Positions 19,629 to 29,608 are shown, counted from the stretch's first letter. The stretch is 64,000 bases of DNA from Paractinoplanes ovalisporus (GCF_016834655.1 NZ_JAENHP010000002.1:806001-870000); one strand, 5' to 3'. The notes: generated by a model not told the origin, from the sequence alone. Numbers and translations are program-made.

Positions 19629-20794
19629 CGCTCGAGCTCCTTGGGGGTGTCCAGGCTGAGCTCCTCGACGATGCCGGCGAAGCGGCTCTTCACCCGGTCC
19701 AGCGCGTCCTCGAAGCGGATCGGCTTGGCGTCGGGCTGCGACCACAGCGGCTGCATGGCGCGGGCCGCGGCGACGGCCTGCCCGGTCCAGTCGGCCAGCC
19801 AGGTGTTCATGATCCGGCTGTTGTGCTCGGCGAACTCCCGGTCGTTGGAGAGCAGCTCGAAGATCGCCTTCGTGTAGCGCAGATCGCGCTCGCTGAAGTC
19901 GAACTCCTCGGCGCCGACCACGGTCGGGGTGACGAAGTCGCCGTTGCGCGGCGCCACCTGCATGACCAGCTGGCTGCGGAACAGCTCGCCCACGAGCGGC
20001 TGGAAGACCACGTTGGCCGCGAAGACCGCCTCGGCCCAGTCGTCGGTCGCGGTCAGGCGCTCCGCGATCTCCCGTACGCCCTGCCAGGCCGGATCCGAGT
20101 TCCACGTCTCCAGGTGGGCGCTGCCGTCGAAGCCCTCCACCTCCTCGCTCAGGGTGAGCTGATAGAGCGCGAGGTCCTGGGCCGCGCGGATCAGGTGCAT
20201 GCTGTTCACGGCGATGGCCGTGTTGTGCATGTTGGTCGGGCCGCGCCGGTTGGCGTTCGCGAACAGATACAGGCCCAGGCCGTGATCGACGTGCATCCAC
20301 GCGCCCACGTTCTGCTGCACGAACCGCACCCAGTTCGGGTTCCACTGGCCGAACGACTTGGCCTGTTTGGCCGCGTCCACGTTGGCCTGCAACTGCCGGA
20401 CCACGTTGGCGTTGTAGCGGTAGAGGGAAAGTTCCCACTCCTCGTTCGGGTCACGGAACTCGTGCCAGCCGTGCGCCGGCCACTCGTAGCCCTGGCCGCC
20501 GGTTCCGGGCCCGCGCTCGGGTTCCGGCCGGTCGCTGCCCCACGCCTTGAGCACGGTCCAGTCGAGCGGGTAGCCGCCCTTGCCGTCGGAGAACCCGTAC
20601 AGCCAGCCCTGCGCGAGGTAGTGCCGCGGGTCCGGTTGCACCTCGACGGTGACGTCCTCGTAGTGGGTCTGCTTGCGCTTCTGCGGGGTGAAGTAGTTGA
20701 ACCGGCGCGCCTTGGAGTCCGGGAACTCCTTGGCGCCGGCCTCGGCGTCGGTGAAGACGGGCTTGGGAACGCTGCGTTCCGTCGCGGTCGTCAT
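19625..20794 (-). CDS. prmC: Di-iron monooxygenase hydroxylase small (beta) subunit
   Basis: This 389-aa non-catalytic ferritin-fold subunit pairs with the large subunit in an (alpha-beta)2 hydroxylase. It starts FNYFTPQKRKQTHYEDVTVE, typical of propane and phenol monooxygenase beta chains, and lacks the ExxH ligand pairs. The ATG at 20794 overlaps the reductase stop (ATGA), and its own stop overlaps the coupling gene. Confidence 0.92.
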   Translation of the reverse strand: MTTATERSVPKPVFTDAEAGAKEFPDSKARRFNYFTPQKRKQTHYEDVTVEVQPDPRHYLAQGWLYGFSDGKGGYPLDWTVLKAWGSDRPEPERGPGTGGQGYEWPAHGWHEFRDPNEEWELSLYRYNANVVRQLQANVDAAKQAKSFGQWNPNWVRFVQQNVGAWMHVDHGLGLYLFANANRRGPTNMHNTAIAVNSMHLIRAAQDLALYQLTLSEEVEGFDGSAHLETWNSDPAWQGVREIAERLTATDDWAEAVFAANVVFQPLVGELFRSQLVMQVAPRNGDFVTPTVVGAEEFDFSERDLRYTKAIFELLSNDREFAEHNSRIMNTWLADWTGQAVAAARAMQPLWSQPDAKPIRFEDALDRVKSRFAGIVEELSLDTPKELER

Positions 20795-21837
20795 CAGTCC
20801 TCCCCACCTGTCGTGGTGAACTTGTCGTAATAGATGTGTTTCTCGGGCGTCCCCAGCTGCGCCAGCAGCGGCATGGCCGCCTCGACCATCGGCGGCGGTC
20901 CGCACAGATACGCGTGCGCGCCCTTCAGATCGACCTCGTAACGTTTGAGCACGTCGGTGATGAAGCCGACCTCGCCGGCCCAGTCCCCGCCCTCCGCCGG
21001 TTCGGAGAGCGCCGGCACGAACTGGAAGTCCGGCAGCTTCTCGCGCAGGGCCTCGATCTCGGCGACGAAACAGAGATCCTTCGCCGTACGGGCTCCGTAG
21101 TAGAAGACGGCCTTGCGCTCGATGCCACGCTCCGCCATGGACCGCAGCAGCGACAGGATCGGCGCCAGCCCCGCCCCGCCACCGACGAAGATCAGGTCCT
21201 TGTCGGGGGCGTCGCGCAACGTGAACACGCCGAACGGGCCGGTCAGGTCGAGCCGGTCACCGACTCCGAGCGTGGTGTCGAGGAACGACGAGAACAACCC
21301 GTCCGGATAGACCTTGATGACGAACTCGAGCCGTCCGTCCTCCTTGCTCGACGTGTTCGCCATCGAGAACGAGCGCGTCTCGTCCGTACCGGGAACCTTG
21401 ATGTCCATGTACTGCCCCGGGAAGAACATGATCTCGGCCGGCTCGATCAGCCGCAGGACGAGGTGCCGGAGGTCGTGCGTGACGTGGTCGATCGACACCA
21501 CCTCCGCCACCGCTTCCTGGATGGGCAGCCCCGAGCGGATCATCTCCTCGTCGAAGTTGAGCAGCTCGATCGTCACGTCCTCGTACACGTGGGCCCGGCA
21601 CAGGAGCGTGAACCCCTCCTCCTTCTCGTAGTCGGGCAACGCGAACGTGGAGTAGCGGTCGAGTTCGATGTCGTCACCGTCGAGGACGAACGACTTGCAG
21701 GCGGCGCACTGGCCTTCCTTGCACCCGTGCATGAGCATCAGCCCCTGCTCGGACGCGGACCGCAGCACGGTCTGCTCCTCGTCGACCTCGATCTCGATCC
21801 CGACGGGCTCGAACCTCACCCGGTGCTTGTCGCCCAT
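20794..21837 (-). CDS. prmB: Monooxygenase NADH reductase (2Fe-2S, FAD)
   Basis: This 347-aa electron-transfer component has an N-terminal plant-type ferredoxin domain with cluster cysteines C39, C44, C47 and C80. An FAD domain (RSFSMANTS) and an NAD-binding domain (FVGGGAGLAPILSLL, AYLCGPPPM) follow. It passes electrons from NADH to the di-iron hydroxylase. It begins 12 bp after the large-subunit gene. Confidence 0.94.
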   Translation of the reverse strand: MGDKHRVRFEPVGIEIEVDEEQTVLRSASEQGLMLMHGCKEGQCAACKSFVLDGDDIELDRYSTFALPDYEKEEGFTLLCRAHVYEDVTIELLNFDEEMIRSGLPIQEAVAEVVSIDHVTHDLRHLVLRLIEPAEIMFFPGQYMDIKVPGTDETRSFSMANTSSKEDGRLEFVIKVYPDGLFSSFLDTTLGVGDRLDLTGPFGVFTLRDAPDKDLIFVGGGAGLAPILSLLRSMAERGIERKAVFYYGARTAKDLCFVAEIEALREKLPDFQFVPALSEPAEGGDWAGEVGFITDVLKRYEVDLKGAHAYLCGPPPMVEAAMPLLAQLGTPEKHIYYDKFTTTGGED

Positions 21838-21849
21838 GTCCGCGTTTTC

Positions 21850-23502
21850 TCACTCACCGCGGTACGGGCGCCCGGCCGGGCCGCCGCGGATGTAGTCGGC
21901 GTGGAACTTGGCCCGTTCCTCGTCGGTCATCTGGTTGAGCAGCACGTTCGGGCTCTGCAGGTTGGGCATGCGGCGCAGGTGGTCCAGCGTCCACAGCTTC
22001 TTCGGGTCGTCCAGGTTGAGGTGCGGCTGCGCCACCATGGTCTTGCCGTCGTCGCGCACGAAGCCCATGTCCTGCACCACGTCGGCCCAGTTCCAGCCGT
22101 GATAGAGCGTCTCCCACTCGCGGGCGCCGATCAGCTGACCCATGTTGGGGGTGTTGCGGCCCTGGAAGGTCGGCCGGAACGCCTCGACGTCGGTCCAGCG
22201 GCAGGCCTCGTGGCAGTAGGTGCGCCACTGGCCGTCGACCTCGGCCATCACCATGTCCTCACGCACCAGGCACGGCACCATGCAGGTCCAGCAGCGGTGC
22301 GGGTACTGGTAGTCGACGTCCTCGGCGACGATCGGGTGATGCCCGTTCGGCGTGGACAGGCGGTTGTACTGCTCCCACCACTTGCCATAGCGGTCGTACC
22401 AGCCCGGGTACTTGTACTCGAACCACTCGAAGTCCTTGTCGGTCATCGGGTCGATCCGCCAGTAGTTGGCCAGCCAGCCGGTCGCGAAGAACTGCGCCAC
22501 CTCGTGCACGTAGCCCTTGTGCCAGATCTGGTTCCACGCCTCCTCGATCAGGTCGTGCGGGATGACCAGGCCGTACTTCTCCAACGGCACCAGGTACGAG
22601 CGGTAGTAGTCGTCGTAGATCCAGCGGCGCCACATCTCGGCGTACGACTCCCGGTCCTTGCGCCGGTCCTTCGTGCCGTACTCGATGAACGTGCCGATGG
22701 CGGCGTCGACCACGCGGTGGTTGTTCCACCAGGCGTAGCGCAGGTCGCGCTCGAGCAGCTGGTGGTTGCCCTCGTCGGCCAGCGCCATGAGCAGCGTCGC
22801 GTAGCCGTTGGAGATGTGCCGCGACTCGTCCGACTGCACCGAGTGGAACACCGTCGGCAGCAGGTAGTCGCCGTTCGCGGCGGCCTCGGCCGGCATCGCG
22901 ACGAACAGGGTGTTGGTGAACGCCGTCTCGGCCACGATGGTCAGATAGATGCTCGCTGCGGTGATCGCGTCACCGGTGATGAAACCCTCGGCGAACTGCC
23001 GGCCGATCGTGCCGCAGTAGTCGTTCTGGAAGTTGCGCAGGCTCGAGTTGAAGCCCGCCGGGTCGATGTAGTTGTTCATGTACAGGCGCTTGAGGTTCTG
23101 CTGGATCGTCGAGTGGCGGACCTCGTCGATCATCTGGATCGCCTGGCCGTTGTGCAGTTCCGGGTTGGGCACGTTGCGGAACAGCAGCGGCATGGCCCGG
23201 GCGGCCGAGATCTCCGGCAGCGGGATGATCGAGAGGAACAGCTTCTGCCACTCCAGCCAGCGCTCCTGCACCTGGCGGAACATGTTGCCGCGGATCGCGC
23301 CGTCCGACGCGCCGTACACCCGGTGGTCCTTCTCCTCCTGCATCGGGAAGTACGACCGCAGCACCTGCTTGAGCGGGTCCTTCTTCTGCGCCTTGCGGAA
23401 CGTGTAGTCCGTTCCGTACTGCGAGACCGGCTGGTGGTACATCGGTTCCCAGGCCAGCTCCTGGATCTTCTGATGAGCCTTGGCCACACTCTGGCGACTC
23501 AT
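21850..23502 (-). CDS. prmA: Soluble di-iron alkane/propane monooxygenase large subunit
   Basis: This 550-aa catalytic subunit has di-iron ligands E97, E127, H130, E192, E226 and H229. The intervals 30, 3, 62, 34 and 3 match those of methane monooxygenase MmoX exactly. The C-terminal part carries the YHS-like segment [10 protein letters not shown]...YCHEACRW found in phenol hydroxylase and Mim/Prm large chains. The overall sequence is closest to mycobacterial MimA and propane monooxygenases, which hydroxylate propane (often at C2), acetone or phenol. The true substrate here cannot be told from sequence. Confidence 0.95.
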   Translation of the reverse strand: MSRQSVAKAHQKIQELAWEPMYHQPVSQYGTDYTFRKAQKKDPLKQVLRSYFPMQEEKDHRVYGASDGAIRGNMFRQVQERWLEWQKLFLSIIPLPEISAARAMPLLFRNVPNPELHNGQAIQMIDEVRHSTIQQNLKRLYMNNYIDPAGFNSSLRNFQNDYCGTIGRQFAEGFITGDAITAASIYLTIVAETAFTNTLFVAMPAEAAANGDYLLPTVFHSVQSDESRHISNGYATLLMALADEGNHQLLERDLRYAWWNNHRVVDAAIGTFIEYGTKDRRKDRESYAEMWRRWIYDDYYRSYLVPLEKYGLVIPHDLIEEAWNQIWHKGYVHEVAQFFATGWLANYWRIDPMTDKDFEWFEYKYPGWYDRYGKWWEQYNRLSTPNGHHPIVAEDVDYQYPHRCWTCMVPCLVREDMVMAEVDGQWRTYCHEACRWTDVEAFRPTFQGRNTPNMGQLIGAREWETLYHGWNWADVVQDMGFVRDDGKTMVAQPHLNLDDPKKLWTLDHLRRMPNLQSPNVLLNQMTDEERAKFHADYIRGGPAGRPYRGE

Positions 23503-23567
23503 GAGTGCTCCCTATCCTTGGCTGCGTCTTACTTGGCGCATCAGACCCCATGCCGTACGTGCAGGAG

Positions 23568-23582
23568 GTCTCACATTGAGTC
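23568..23582. promoter_or_regulatory. Imperfect GTCTCA-N3-TGAGTC site upstream of prmA
   Basis: GTCTCA-CAT-TGAGTC differs by one base from the perfect palindrome at 23851-23865. It lies about 66 bp upstream of the prmA start and overlaps the stop of the 81-aa gene. It may be a second binding site of the divergent activator (inference). Confidence 0.4.
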
Positions 23583-23816
23583 ATCCGTGTCGGGGAACAT
23601 GGCTGCCCGAATTTCCGCCAGGCGGCTTTTCACGTTTTCCCGCACCTGACGATCACCCTCGGCCGCCGGCTCGATGCCCAGGGCGCGCAGCAGCTCGGCC
23701 GCGGGCGCACCCGGATCGGCCCCGCCCAGCACCGGATGCAGGCCCTGAGCAGCCAAGTGGTGGAAAACCAGGTTGACCACGGTCCACGGGTTGAACGTCT
23801 CGGACGCCGGCTCCAT
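23571..23816 (-). CDS. Small protein at the head of the monooxygenase operon
   Basis: This 81-aa acidic, soluble protein (FNPWTVVNLVFHHLAAQGLHPVL, then a helical tail VRENVKSRLAEIRAAMFP) has high third-position GC. I do not recognise a described family. It is the first gene reading away from the shared operator and lies 68 bp before prmA. It could be an accessory or regulatory factor for the monooxygenase. No strong ribosome site is seen. Confidence 0.6.
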   Translation of the reverse strand: MEPASETFNPWTVVNLVFHHLAAQGLHPVLGGADPGAPAAELLRALGIEPAAEGDRQVRENVKSRLAEIRAAMFPDTDDSM

Positions 23817-23850
23817 CGCCCGAGTCCACCCCGGACGGGTGACGCTGCGG

Positions 23851-23865
23851 GTCTCAACATGAGAC
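23851..23865. promoter_or_regulatory. Palindromic operator GTCTCA-ACA-TGAGAC
   Basis: This is a perfect 6-bp dyad with a 3-bp centre, 34 bp from the start of the 81-aa gene and 66 bp from the activator start. It is well placed to serve both divergent promoters. An identical-arm palindrome occurs at 5184-5198. Binding by the GAF/Fis regulator is inferred. Confidence 0.5.
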
Positions 23866-23931
23866 GGGGGTCACGGGGTCGCGGCCTATGGTGAAACAGG
23901 CCCGTAACAACCCCTGCCGACAGGGGACCCC

Positions 23932-25704
23932 ATGCCGTTCGGTGAGAACGATCCATTAGCGAAGACGCGAGAACAGTTCCTCACGGCCGAAGAGGTCGAC
24001 CCCAACCAGGTGCGCGACGCGATCCTGGCCTCGTGGTGGCGTTCCCGCCACTGGAACGTGGCCGCCGACCGGGTCGACCTGACGTATCTGCGCGACCCCG
24101 ACCTGGACACCCCGCTCACCCGCAGCGCGCTGCCGGTGCTGCAGCATCTGCGCGAGCACCTCGACGGCCAGCCGATCAGCATCATCCTCACCGACCCGAC
24201 CGGGCTCGTGCTGACCCGTCTCGACGCCGGCCGCGACCTCGACGCCCACCTCGACCGGGTGAACCTGGCGCCGGGATTCAGCTACGCCGAGGAGTTCGTG
24301 GGCACCAACGGCATCGGCACCGCGCTCGAGGGCGGCCGGCCGATGCACGTGTTCGGCCACGAGCACTACGCCGAACACCTCGAGGACCTGGCCTGCGCCG
24401 GCGTGCCGATCCACCACCCGATCTCGGGCAAGACGGTGGGCGCGGTCGACCTCACCTGCTGGCGGCGGGACGCCGACCCGCTGCTGCTCGCGCTGGCCAA
24501 GACCACGGCGGGGCAGATCCAGCAGGCGTTGCTGGCCGACAGCGGCATCCGCGAACTCGAGCTGCTGCAGGAATACTTGCGGACCTGCCGCCGTACGGCG
24601 GGAATCGTCTTCGCTCTGAACAACGACGTCGTGATGATGAACGACAACGCGCGCCACGTGCTCGACCCGGCCGAACAGTCCATGTTGCTGGCCCAGGCGG
24701 CCGAGACGCTGGCCGGCCGCAACCCGACGGCGTCGCTCACGGTGGAGTTGCCGAGCGGGGTCAAGGCACGGATGTTCTGTCGTCCGGTGCGCGGCGAGGG
24801 CGGGCTCACCGGCGGCGTGGTGCACGTCAAACTCGCCGAGCAACGGACCGGCGTACGGCTGGAGTCCGCCCCCGCGCCCCGCATGTTCCTGCCCGGCCTG
24901 GTCGGCTCCGGCGGTCTCTGGCTGCGCGGCTGTCACCAGGTCAAATCCGCCTACGCGGCCGGGGAGTGGCTGGCCCTCGAAGGCGAGGCCGGGGTCGGCA
25001 AACTGGCCGTGGTCCGCGCCATCCACCAGCACGACAACCCCGCCGCCCACTTCGCCGTGGTCGACGCCGCCAGTCCCGGCCGGGGCTGGCTGATCGACGT
25101 CCGCCGCGAACTCGCGGCGGCCGGCGGTGCCCTGGTCATCCAGCACGCCGACCGCGCCGGCGACCACCTCGGAACCCTGTGCCGCCTGATCGAGACGGCC
25201 CGGGCCACCGAGGCCGCGCCGTGGGTCGCGGTGACGCTGAGCCAGCGCCACGACGGCAGCGACCTGGCCGACCTGCTGCGCTTCTTCCCCAGCACGGTCG
25301 AACTGCCGCCGCTGCGCTACCACCTGGAGGACGTGCCGACGCTGGTCCCGTTCTTCCTGGCCAGGCTGGTCCCCGACGGCCGGCTGACCTGCTCACCCGA
25401 GGCGTTGCAGATGCTGAGCCGGTCGTCGTGGCCGGGCAACATCGAGCAGCTGTGGCAGGTGGTCCGCAACATCGTCCAGCACCGCCGAAGCGGCTCCATC
25501 CAGCCCCGCGACCTGCCCCCCGAGTGCCGAACCGTCTCGCGCCGCTTGCTGAGCCCGTTGGAGGCCATGGAACGCGACGCGATAGTCCGGAGCCTCCTCG
25601 ACTGGGACGGCAACAAGGTCAAGGCAGCGGCGGCCCTCGGCATGTCCCGAGCCACGATCTACCGCAAAATCCACGAGTACGGCATCGTCGCCCCCGCCAA
25701 ATAG
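23932..25704 (+). CDS. GAF-Fis activator of the monooxygenase operon (MimR/AcoR-like)
   Basis: This 590-aa regulator has an N-terminal GAF-type sensor (about 60-200, EEFVGTNGIGTALEGG). A central AAA-like domain follows with a degenerate Walker A (GEAGVGKLAV) and no GAFTGA motif. A C-terminal Fis helix-turn-helix, KVKAAAALGMSRATIYRKI, ends it. Lack of GAFTGA fits actinobacteria, which have no sigma-54. It is divergent from the prm-like operon, as mimR is in mycobacteria. CCCCTG-CCGA-CAGGGG (23911-23926) can fold over its ribosome site. Confidence 0.9.
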   Translation: MPFGENDPLAKTREQFLTAEEVDPNQVRDAILASWWRSRHWNVAADRVDLTYLRDPDLDTPLTRSALPVLQHLREHLDGQPISIILTDPTGLVLTRLDAGRDLDAHLDRVNLAPGFSYAEEFVGTNGIGTALEGGRPMHVFGHEHYAEHLEDLACAGVPIHHPISGKTVGAVDLTCWRRDADPLLLALAKTTAGQIQQALLADSGIRELELLQEYLRTCRRTAGIVFALNNDVVMMNDNARHVLDPAEQSMLLAQAAETLAGRNPTASLTVELPSGVKARMFCRPVRGEGGLTGGVVHVKLAEQRTGVRLESAPAPRMFLPGLVGSGGLWLRGCHQVKSAYAAGEWLALEGEAGVGKLAVVRAIHQHDNPAAHFAVVDAASPGRGWLIDVRRELAAAGGALVIQHADRAGDHLGTLCRLIETARATEAAPWVAVTLSQRHDGSDLADLLRFFPSTVELPPLRYHLEDVPTLVPFFLARLVPDGRLTCSPEALQMLSRSSWPGNIEQLWQVVRNIVQHRRSGSIQPRDLPPECRTVSRRLLSPLEAMERDAIVRSLLDWDGNKVKAAAALGMSRATIYRKIHEYGIVAPAK

Positions 25705-25831
25705 TCCGGCGGTTATCAGACAGCGAACCCGAATGCCAGATCTTTTCGGGGGCTCGCGCGATTACGGCGATGCGGCAATGATGCTTTTGCGGCACGCCGG
25801 CCCGCGCCCCCGACTCGGAAGATCCTTATTC

Positions 25832-26452
25832 ATGTCTGTCCTGAGCACGCCTGCCCGGCAGGCGTTGATCGCCTTGATGCTGCACGTCACCGAGGCGTCC
25901 AATCCTGATCTTCGCAGGCTCTATCACTTCACGGTCGAGAAGTCCGCCCGTGATCAATTGGCAGGCGAGAAACTGATCACCTTCCGGAAAGGGCTGCGGG
26001 GCGCGATCTTCCACGAGCTGACCGACGAGGGCTGGGCCCGCGGCCGGGAGGAGCTGACGCTGGCGCCGCCGGACGGCGTCGGCGCGGCCTGGCACCTGCT
26101 CTACGGGACCCTCCGGCACCTCGACCGCTTAATGATCAAAAACAGATATCAGCTGTCGGATGTGTTCGTCGTCGAGGATGCCGGTCCGCAGTCGGTCGAG
26201 ATGCGGATCCGGCAGGCCTACGACGTGCTTGCTCCCGAGCCCGGAGCCTTGGTGAGCCTGGTCCGGCTTCGCGATGAGCTTGCTGACATCCCTCGTGAGA
26301 AGCTCGATCAGGCCTTGGTCGAGCTGGATCGGCTTCGTGTTGTCCAGCTCGAGGCGGACCCGAACCGAAGCGCCCTGGCTGACGACGCGAGGCGCGCCGC
26401 CATCCCCCACGGCGGGGAGGACATGCATCTGATCATGATCGGTCCCTCGTGA
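25832..26452 (+). CDS. Double winged-helix protein of HerA-type operon
   Basis: This 206-aa protein appears to hold two winged-helix segments: one around ARQALIALML...FHELTDEGWARG, and one near residues 140-190, LVRLRDELADIPREKLDQAL followed by a beta wing. I do not recognise a named family; a DNA-binding or recruiter role is inferred. The start ATG 25832 has GGAAGA upstream; an in-frame ATG at 25733 is less likely. Its stop overlaps the next start (GTGA), so the two are translated together. Confidence 0.7.
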   Translation: MSVLSTPARQALIALMLHVTEASNPDLRRLYHFTVEKSARDQLAGEKLITFRKGLRGAIFHELTDEGWARGREELTLAPPDGVGAAWHLLYGTLRHLDRLMIKNRYQLSDVFVVEDAGPQSVEMRIRQAYDVLAPEPGALVSLVRLRDELADIPREKLDQALVELDRLRVVQLEADPNRSALADDARRAAIPHGGEDMHLIMIGPS

Positions 26453-29400
26453 TCGAATCAGCAGAGCGACGTGCGCTCGACGAGCTGCGCCGGCTCGACT
26501 GGGCGCCGACCCAGGACGATGTCTGGTCCCGGCTCGACTTTCACATCGACGGCCTGAACGGCGATGTCGGCGCCGCGGTCGTCCGGGCCTACGAAACGGC
26601 CGTCACCAGTAAGGGCCGCAGTCCGGTCGGACTGGTTGTGCACGGGCGGCACGGGATTGGAAAGACCCATCTGATCCGGTGGGCCCGCGAACAAGTCCAG
26701 CTCCGTGGGGGCTATTTCTTCCTGATGGGGATCGCGGACGGCAAGAGCTTCTGGCCGAATGTTGTCTCCGCTTTGCTGCGCGGTCTGCACCGGACCGGAT
26801 CTTATCGGCACCCCCAGCTTGCTGTACTGCTGGAACGGCTCTCGGAGATCGCCGGAATTCCCAATCAACTCCGGTTGCGAGTGCGGGGCGCCATCCCATT
26901 GACACCCGAAGCACTTGATCAATTTGTTGCCGCATTCCGGCGGGCCGAACCAGAGGTCGCCCGTGAATGCCGGCACACTCTCCGGGCTCTGGTCATGCTG
27001 GCCGCGGAGGAGGAGCACGCCAACGACCTGGCCGAGAACTGGCTGGTGTCGGCGCAGGAGGAGACCGCAGTCGGCCTCGAACGTTGGGGCGTGCCGAACA
27101 CGGTCAAACCTCCGCAGCAGGTGGCCACCGAGATCTCCCGGCTGATCGCCTGCACCGGGGCGTCACTGTTCGCCGTGGATCAGATTGACCCGGTGTTCGC
27201 GCAGGCACGCACGTCCGTAGTCGGTGGCGGATCCGGTTCGTCGGTTTACGAACCGGTCGCGCTGGCGGCCGACCTCGGCGGCGGTCTGATGCAGATGCGC
27301 GAGGTGCTGAGCCGGACGGTGACGGTTGTGGCCTGCCTGTGGACCTCCTGGACGCTGATCGAACGGAACTCTGTCGCATCGGTGAGCGGACGATTTCGCA
27401 CGGAGGCACACCTGTCCCGGATCCCCTCCGCCGCGATCGCCGCCGAGCTGGTGGCCGCGCGCTTCGAGCCGTTCTTGGAGATGGCCGACTTCAAGCCGCC
27501 CCTCCCGACCTGGCCGGTGGCCCCGGAGGCGTTCCGCCACGCGATGGACTTCACACCGCGCGGCCTGCTGCAACGGGTGGACCGGCACATCCAGGCGTGT
27601 CTGGCCGCAGACGAAGTGACGCTGCTCGACGACCTCGCTCAGGAGGAGCTGGACCCGAAGCCGATTGATCCCACGCCACCGCCGCCGGATCGCCTGACCG
27701 TGCTCGACGAGCGGCTGGCCCGTCTCCGCGCGGAGGCGGTGATCGATGCGGCGCTGGCGCCGGCCACCGAGGACCGGGAGATGTCCCGGCTACTGGTGGC
27801 GGGCCTCCAGGCCTGGACCATCGAGCAGGGCGAGCGCCGGGGCCGGTACAGCGTGAAACCCGGCGGCGAGGCGAGTCCGTCGATGCATGCGTGGCTGGTG
27901 GAGACGCTGGACGAGGAAACCGAGGACGAGGCCCACTGGTCGTTCCGGGCTCTGGCCCACACCAACGCCCTCGCCGTGCAGGCCCGGCTCCGGCGGCTCC
28001 TCGATTTCGTCAACCTCGACCCCGCGATCACCAAGCGCCGTGCCGTGCTGCTGCGTAACGGGAACTGGCCGAACGGCAAGGTCAGCCAGCGCATGAAACA
28101 GGACTATCTCGACCGCGGCGGGGTGCTGACCGGGGTGTCGGACGACGATCTGCGGACCTTCGCCGCCCTCGCAAAGCTGCTCGACGAGCGTGACCCGGCC
28201 CTGCCGGACTGGTTGCTCGCGCGGCGACCGGCCGGGAACACCGCCCTGTTCGCCCAGGTGTTCGGGCCACCGCCGAGCGGCGGATCGACCGCGACACCCG
28301 AGCCCGAAGAACCGAGCGGGCCGCCCGAGGCGACCGAACCCACAGCCGGTCCGGACGATCAGGTCGGTCCGAGCCTGGAGCTCGGGACCATGACGGAGAC
28401 CGGTGAGCCCGTACGGGCGCCTCTCGAATCGCTGCGGAAGCATGCGGTGATCTTCGCCGGATCCGGGTCGGGCAAGACCGTGCTGATCAAGCGGCTGATC
28501 GAGCAGTGCGCGCTCAACGGCGTCTCCGCGATCGTGCTGGACCCGAACAACGACCTGGCCCGGCTCGGCGACGAATGGCCCGAGGCGCCGAAGACGTGGC
28601 GGCCGGGCGACGCCGGACGGGCCGCCACCTATCTGGCCGGCACCGACGTCGTCGTGTGGACACCTCGACGCATGTCCGGGCGGCCGGTCAGCTTCCAGCC
28701 TCTGCCCGACTTCTCGACCGTGCTGGACGAGCCGGACGAGTTCGGTCTGGCCCTGGACTCGGCCGTCGCCGCGCTGGCGCCCCGGGCCCGGATGGCCGGG
28801 AACACCGCCAAGGCTGACCGCGGCCGGGCGATCCTCCGGCAGGCCCTGGACTATTTCGCGCGCACCCGCAACGGGGATCTGTCGCGCTTCGTCGACATGC
28901 TCAGCGATCTGCCGGAAGGGGCCGCCTCGCTCGGCCGGGCCCGGGAGCTGGCCGCCGACATGGCCGAGACGCTGCGGGCCGCGATGGTCAACGACCCGAT
29001 GTTCGGCGGGTCCGGGGAGACCTTGGACCCGGCCGTCCTGCTGACGCCGGCGCCGGGCAAGCGGGCCCGGATCTCGGTCATCAGCCTCATCGGCCTGTCC
29101 AACGACGAGCAGCGGCAGAGCTTCGTCAACCAGCTGCAGATGGCGCTGTTCGCCTGGATCAAACTGAATCCGGCCGGCGACCGGCCGCTGGGCGGGCTGT
29201 TCGTGATGGACGAGGCACAGACCTTCGTTCCCTCCGGACCCATGACCGCCTGCACCGAGAGCACCCTCGCGCTGGCCAGCCAGGCCCGGAAATACGGGCT
29301 GGGCCTGGTCTTCGCGACCCAGGCGCCCAAGGGCATCCACAACCGCATCATCGGCAATGCCGCGACCCAGTTCTACGGCTTCCTGAACAGCCCGGTCCAG

Positions 29401-29592
29401 ATCGCCGCGGCGCGCGAGGTCGCGGCGGCCAAGGGCAGCGCGGTCCTGGACATCTCGCGCCTGGAGGCGGGCCAGTTCTACACCGTCGGCGAAGGAACCC
29501 CCTTCCGGAGGGTGTCCGTCCCGATGAGCTTGTCGTACCACCCGAAGAGCGCGCTGAGCGCCGAGGAGGTCCTGGCTCGGGCCCGGGCTTGA
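26449..29592 (+). CDS. Large protein with two P-loops: AAA plus HerA/FtsK-like ATPase
   Basis: This 1047-aa protein has an N-terminal AAA-type domain with Walker A GRHGIGKT (66-73). A helical middle and an acidic/proline linker (about 610-640) follow. The C-terminal HerA/VirB4/DUF87-like ATPase has Walker A GSGSGKT (672-678) and Walker B LFVMDEAQ (D921-E922). HerA-type ATPases are hexameric DNA translocases. The pairing of an AAA domain with a HerA domain and a winged-helix partner resembles mobile or defence operons, but it matches no system I can name. GTG 26449 overlaps the preceding stop. Confidence 0.85.
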   Translation: MIESAERRALDELRRLDWAPTQDDVWSRLDFHIDGLNGDVGAAVVRAYETAVTSKGRSPVGLVVHGRHGIGKTHLIRWAREQVQLRGGYFFLMGIADGKSFWPNVVSALLRGLHRTGSYRHPQLAVLLERLSEIAGIPNQLRLRVRGAIPLTPEALDQFVAAFRRAEPEVARECRHTLRALVMLAAEEEHANDLAENWLVSAQEETAVGLERWGVPNTVKPPQQVATEISRLIACTGASLFAVDQIDPVFAQARTSVVGGGSGSSVYEPVALAADLGGGLMQMREVLSRTVTVVACLWTSWTLIERNSVASVSGRFRTEAHLSRIPSAAIAAELVAARFEPFLEMADFKPPLPTWPVAPEAFRHAMDFTPRGLLQRVDRHIQACLAADEVTLLDDLAQEELDPKPIDPTPPPPDRLTVLDERLARLRAEAVIDAALAPATEDREMSRLLVAGLQAWTIEQGERRGRYSVKPGGEASPSMHAWLVETLDEETEDEAHWSFRALAHTNALAVQARLRRLLDFVNLDPAITKRRAVLLRNGNWPNGKVSQRMKQDYLDRGGVLTGVSDDDLRTFAALAKLLDERDPALPDWLLARRPAGNTALFAQVFGPPPSGGSTATPEPEEPSGPPEATEPTAGPDDQVGPSLELGTMTETGEPVRAPLESLRKHAVIFAGSGSGKTVLIKRLIEQCALNGVSAIVLDPNNDLARLGDEWPEAPKTWRPGDAGRAATYLAGTDVVVWTPRRMSGRPVSFQPLPDFSTVLDEPDEFGLALDSAVAALAPRARMAGNTAKADRGRAILRQALDYFARTRNGDLSRFVDMLSDLPEGAASLGRARELAADMAETLRAAMVNDPMFGGSGETLDPAVLLTPAPGKRARISVISLIGLSNDEQRQSFVNQLQMALFAWIKLNPAGDRPLGGLFVMDEAQTFVPSGPMTACTESTLALASQARKYGLGLVFATQAPKGIHNRIIGNAATQFYGFLNSPVQIAAAREVAAAKGSAVLDISRLEAGQFYTVGEGTPFRRVSVPMSLSYHPKSALSAEEVLARARA

Positions 29593-29608
29593 GGAGCAGG
29601 GATGCAGG

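Noticed and set aside
20836-23649. A 937-codon open frame on the plus strand across the monooxygenase genes
   Set aside because: It is the antisense shadow of prmA and prmB, low in complexity (His/Arg/Val-rich), with no domains; the minus-strand genes are certain.
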